DNA of 64,000 nucleotides from the NCBI RefSeq assembly GCF_029906345.1, contig NZ_JARYGY010000001.1, positions 470,851-534,850 on the forward strand, read 5' to 3'. Position numbers and translations under genes: made by a program. Position 1 is the first letter of the stretch. Each line of letters begins with the position of its first letter. Shown here piece after piece: positions 61,331-64,000 of the stretch. The stretch is from Aquimarina mycalae. Its GTDB lineage: Bacteria; Bacteroidota; Bacteroidia; Flavobacteriales; Flavobacteriaceae. The notes under the pieces are model-generated. The model ran no database searches. It worked only from the letters and a program-made list of their open reading frames with translations, and was not told where the DNA came from.

Positions 61331-61686
61331 AATTTTGGGGGCTTAGAAGTTAAAGTATTACTGTTTTACCTTACAAGTATAATGCTAAATACTTACCCCA
61401 CCAACTAGTAATCAGACTTTTAGACGAAACAGTCCGTATTTTCGTTAAACTACCAAAAATATGTTAAAATAAACATTAAATAATTGATTTTCAGGTATTT
61501 ATAAAATGTAAGTGCATTAAAAATCAGATTAAGTATTTATTTTAACCGTCAAAAAACACACATTACCCGTTTTAAAGTTCTTTTTTATTAAAATAGGAAT
61601 AGCATTCATCCTATATGAAAGGATGAAATTACTTTATTGATTATGCTAATTCATTCCTATTCAATAAGTAAACTGTCGTAATTATA
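61331..61686 (-). other. 356-bp gap with a branched inverted repeat
   Basis: Contains the promoter region of the two-module protein and, near the end of the M23 gene, a nested inverted repeat (61592-61661). No gene is seen. Confidence 0.45.
61592..61661 (-). terminator. Nested hairpin downstream of the M23 gene
   Basis: Outer stem AATAGGAAT / ATTCCTATT (61592-61600 with 61653-61661), extended by AGCA / TGCT, encloses a second hairpin TTCATCC / GGATGAA (61605-61627). It lies 26 nt past the M23 stop; there is no strong U tract, so it may be a 3'-end protecting element. Confidence 0.4.
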
Positions 61687-62376
61687 TCAAATTTTCAATA
61701 AGAGATTGGGATCTGGGCAGTTCTGAAGAAAAAAATCAAGATCTCTTTTATTAGATACGCCAGGATAATCCCCCATACTTCCTTGCATATCTTTTATAAT
61801 CTGAAAATGTAAATGTGGTGCATAGTCGCCATTTACGGTTGCATCTCCTAAAACTGCTAATACATCACCTTCGACAAAACGTTGCCCTATTTCTATAGTA
61901 GATATAGACTCTTTACTTAAATGTCCATATAGCGTATAAAAAGTAACATCTTTAATTATGTGTTCCAAAATAATAGTTGGTCCATAATCCCCGAAATTAT
62001 CATTATTCTGAAAACTATGAACTTTTCCTGTTAAAGGAGCAAGCACCTTAGTCTCAGCATCACACCAAACATCCAACCCCAAATGTATATTACGTTCGGT
62101 TTCTGGATCTTGTTGATTAAAATGTACGCTTCTATTATAAATTGCGCGTGTTTCATTATAACCTCCATAGGCGACCTTAGCTCTTTTCGAAATCAAATAT
62201 GCCTCTATATAATCCTCAAACTCATTAGATGATGATACATCTATTGCATTTAGCTTATTATTATGTATTGATAAATCAATAGCAACATATTCTTCTTTTA
62301 AAAAACCCGTATCTATTACTGGAATAAAATCTTGAGAAATACTCTCAATAAATTGAGAAAAGCGGTGAATAGTCAT
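61687..62376 (-). CDS. M23-type peptidase-like protein, no signal peptide
   Basis: 229 residues. The LytM/M23 fold is plain: HLGLDVWCDAETKVLAPLTGKVHSF (zinc His and Asp at HxxxD), a long strand region ILEHIIKDVTFYTLYGHLSKES, then VLAVLGDATVNGDYAPHLHFQI with the HLH zinc/catalytic motif. There is no signal peptide, unusual for cell-wall endopeptidases of this fold, so it may act in the cytosol on a non-wall substrate or be exported another way. Its start overlaps the stop of the upstream monooxygenase gene by one base, so the two are translated together. Confidence 0.8.
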   Translation of the reverse strand: MTIHRFSQFIESISQDFIPVIDTGFLKEEYVAIDLSIHNNKLNAIDVSSSNEFEDYIEAYLISKRAKVAYGGYNETRAIYNRSVHFNQQDPETERNIHLGLDVWCDAETKVLAPLTGKVHSFQNNDNFGDYGPTIILEHIIKDVTFYTLYGHLSKESISTIEIGQRFVEGDVLAVLGDATVNGDYAPHLHFQIIKDMQGSMGDYPGVSNKRDLDFFLQNCPDPNLLLKI

Positions 62377-63704
62377 TAAGCACTTTTTGAAGTAATTTTT
62401 GGTTCTTTAGAAATCCAGTTCTTAGGCAGCTGTTTTAATAAAGACTTTCTAAATTTATGATAATCTACAGTTATTGTATGTCTTGGAGTATCAATCTGTT
62501 TATAATGCGGATGCGTAACTTCTCTTTCGCAGAGTTTCTTGATATTTACTGGCATGTTCCATGTTCCTGTTAAATAATTAGCCAATACCTTACTTTGCAA
62601 TTCTGATCCTGGCCAGATACAACCTAAAGGCTGAAACATTCCCACAAAAAATAAATTATGATATTCTTTATGAAACATCTTTAGGTATAATGGAACTGCA
62701 CCTGTACTATAATCAATCAAAGATGTATCAAAAAACGAATGCTTTAACACGTACCCAGTACAGGCAATAATCACATCAAAATCTTCTTGAGTTCCATCTT
62801 TAAAATGAACTGTATCTTGATCGAGTTTTTCTATATCTACCTTAGGATGGACTTTTCCATGCCTTACTTTATACAGCAATTCATCATTAATAGTTGGGTG
62901 TGTTTCGCCAAACTTTGTTTTAACCTCTTGCAAGCCATACAATTTATTTTTACCCAATAGTATATTAAGCAACCTATCATTAAACCAGCTTCTGATTTTT
63001 ACAGGAAGCCAAGATGATCTAGCTCCTACTATATCCGAAGGCAACCCAAAAAAGAACTTAGGTATGATTCTGTATCCTCTACGCCAACTAATAGCTGTTC
63101 TTTTACTTACTCTGCTGGTTTCTACGGCAACGTCACAGGCAGAATTACCACCACCAATCACCAAAACTCTTTTGTTTTTAAAAGGAGCAGCTTTTTTATA
63201 AGTATGCGAGTGCATAAATTCTCCTTTAAAGCTACCAGGATACTCTGGAATCCTAGGAACTGAATGATGTCCGTTACAAACTACTAAATCGGTAAACGAC
63301 TCGGATCTTTCTTTTCCGTTTTGTACAATTATAACATTCCATTCTTTATCACTAATCCGTTTACAATGTTTTACAATTGTTTCAAACTCTATATAAGGAT
63401 ACAGATCAAATTGCTTTGCATACGCCTGAAAATACCTTCTTAATTCATCATGAGATGGATAATCTGCTACAGAAGGATCAAAATCATCAAAAGTATAATC
63501 TTCGTATTGAGATAATGTTTTGGAACTTATGATATGAGTTGTTTCAAATACGCTAGAATGACTTATGTCTTCAGAAAAAATCCAATTCCCTCCTACTTCA
63601 TTATTACGATCATACGCAACAACATCCAGGTTCTTATCTTTTAAATTTTTAAGTGCAGTAATACCACTTGGTCCTGCTCCAATAATACATACTCTTTGTT
63701 TCAT
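62376..63704 (-). CDS. Flavin-containing monooxygenase-like protein
   Basis: 442 residues. FAD Rossmann motif GAGPSGITALKNLKD at the N-terminus, NADP-binding GGGNSACDVAVETSRV near residue 185, a FxGxxxHSHTYK segment (FKGEFMHSHTYK) of the FMO fingerprint, and a C-terminal hydrophobic FVGMFQPLGCIWPG. The HSH variant of the FATGxY/FMO motif suggests a class B flavoprotein monooxygenase oxidising N, S or C of a small substrate with NADPH and O2. It forms a coupled pair with the M23-like gene downstream (1-nt overlap). Substrate unknown. Confidence 0.88.
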   Translation of the reverse strand: MKQRVCIIGAGPSGITALKNLKDKNLDVVAYDRNNEVGGNWIFSEDISHSSVFETTHIISSKTLSQYEDYTFDDFDPSVADYPSHDELRRYFQAYAKQFDLYPYIEFETIVKHCKRISDKEWNVIIVQNGKERSESFTDLVVCNGHHSVPRIPEYPGSFKGEFMHSHTYKKAAPFKNKRVLVIGGGNSACDVAVETSRVSKRTAISWRRGYRIIPKFFFGLPSDIVGARSSWLPVKIRSWFNDRLLNILLGKNKLYGLQEVKTKFGETHPTINDELLYKVRHGKVHPKVDIEKLDQDTVHFKDGTQEDFDVIIACTGYVLKHSFFDTSLIDYSTGAVPLYLKMFHKEYHNLFFVGMFQPLGCIWPGSELQSKVLANYLTGTWNMPVNIKKLCEREVTHPHYKQIDTPRHTITVDYHKFRKSLLKQLPKNWISKEPKITSKSA

Positions 63705-63794
63705 AAACTAATTATAACAAACAAGTATGTAAAATAGAGAATGTATTGAAGTTTAAAAAATATTTTATGATTTTAGTAGTATAAATTCTTCAAT

Positions 63795-64000
63795 TCACAA
63801 AGCAAACCTTCTATCAATTCTCCTTTTAATTATTGTAATCTGAACAACAAACAATACAGTCATAAATATAATTCCATAGATCGTAGTGGTATGGAACTTA
63901 AAACCAGCAAGAGGGTTCTTAAAGCCTTTTTCAGCAAGAAAAGAAAGTTCTAATCTATCCATAATCGAAGTACCTTCGGATAGAAATAAACCGAAAGCTA
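63795..64000 (-). CDS. 3' end of a membrane protein gene, 5' part outside the window
   Basis: The right edge cuts this minus-strand gene; the last 68 codons are visible. They read through a soluble stretch (MDRLELSFLAEKGFKNPLAGFKFHTT) into one C-terminal membrane helix (IYGIIFMTVLFVVQITII) and a basic tail (KRRIDRRFAL). The family cannot be told from this part. It is 90 nt upstream of the monooxygenase gene and points the same way, so it may be the first gene of that operon. Confidence 0.65.
   Translation of the reverse strand, partial: AFGLFLSEGTSIMDRLELSFLAEKGFKNPLAGFKFHTTTIYGIIFMTVLFVVQITIIKRRIDRRFAL

Noticed and set aside
1..64000. tRNA, rRNA, CRISPR arrays, insertion sequences, prophage genes
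   Set aside because: None was seen on reading both strands; no clusters of direct repeats with unique spacers, no transposase or integrase motifs.

Overview
The window is chromosomal DNA of a marine-type member of the Flavobacteriaceae (Bacteroidota); the genus Aquimarina or a close relative would fit, but I cannot confirm that without a search. Reasons: low GC; gene starts without Shine-Dalgarno sequences; many promoters of the Bacteroidota type (TTG, about 20 bp, TAnnTTTG); a type IX secretion C-terminal sorting domain; a BshC for bacillithiol; ECF sigma/FecR/TonB-receptor cassettes; a long Bacteroidota-type SecA; and the gene set rpmB-rpmG-DUF4295-ftsY. I see no rRNA, tRNA, insertion sequence, prophage or CRISPR array.

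Layout. 1-7.2 kb: 5' part of guaA, a secreted esterase-like lipoprotein, a ThuA-domain protein with a T9SS tail, a small sigma-factor operon, a serine hydrolase and bshC. 7.4-18.6 kb: a run of + strand genes rich in exported metallopeptidases (M14, M3, M16), with DinB, trmL, a divergent GTP cyclohydrolase II homologue, a thioesterase and an ankyrin protein. 19-21.6 kb: an FN3 lipoprotein, a DUF1579-like protein and rimO. 21.7-33.1 kb: accessory stretch with a serine hydrolase, an ECF sigma/FecR/TonB-receptor cassette facing two acidic lipoproteins, two secreted metalloproteases (M43 and M57) and an amidase lipoprotein. 33.2-34.9 kb: ftsY, a 50-residue DUF4295 gene, rpmG, rpmB. 35.4-37.5 kb: four tandem 133-residue paralogues of an STAS/SpoIIAA-like family. 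37.5-40.5 kb: an exonuclease-FAH-Hpt-cinA operon.

40.5-47.9 kb is the most coherent system: a DtxR/MntR-type repressor divergent from an operon coding for a TonB receptor, a thioredoxin-fold protein, a TroA-like metal-binding lipoprotein, an ABC ATPase and two ABC-3 permeases. Both permeases carry a C-terminal winged-helix-like extension, reminiscent of the chlamydial YtgC-YtgR permease-repressor fusion. The 42-bp divergent region holds two promoters and nested palindromes. The residues suggest manganese or a similar divalent metal imported across both membranes under local control.

48-64 kb: a glutaredoxin-like protein, a serine hydrolase, a Gly-Met-rich membrane protein, a 2-oxoacid dehydrogenase E2, a glycosyltransferase that seems to start at CTG, recR, a cobalamin adenosyltransferase, a DUF2795 protein, secA with a structured leader, a PadR pair with a palindromic operator around its -33 box, a secreted protein made of two sorting-domain-like modules, an M23 peptidase-like protein, a flavin monooxygenase, and a gene cut by the right edge.
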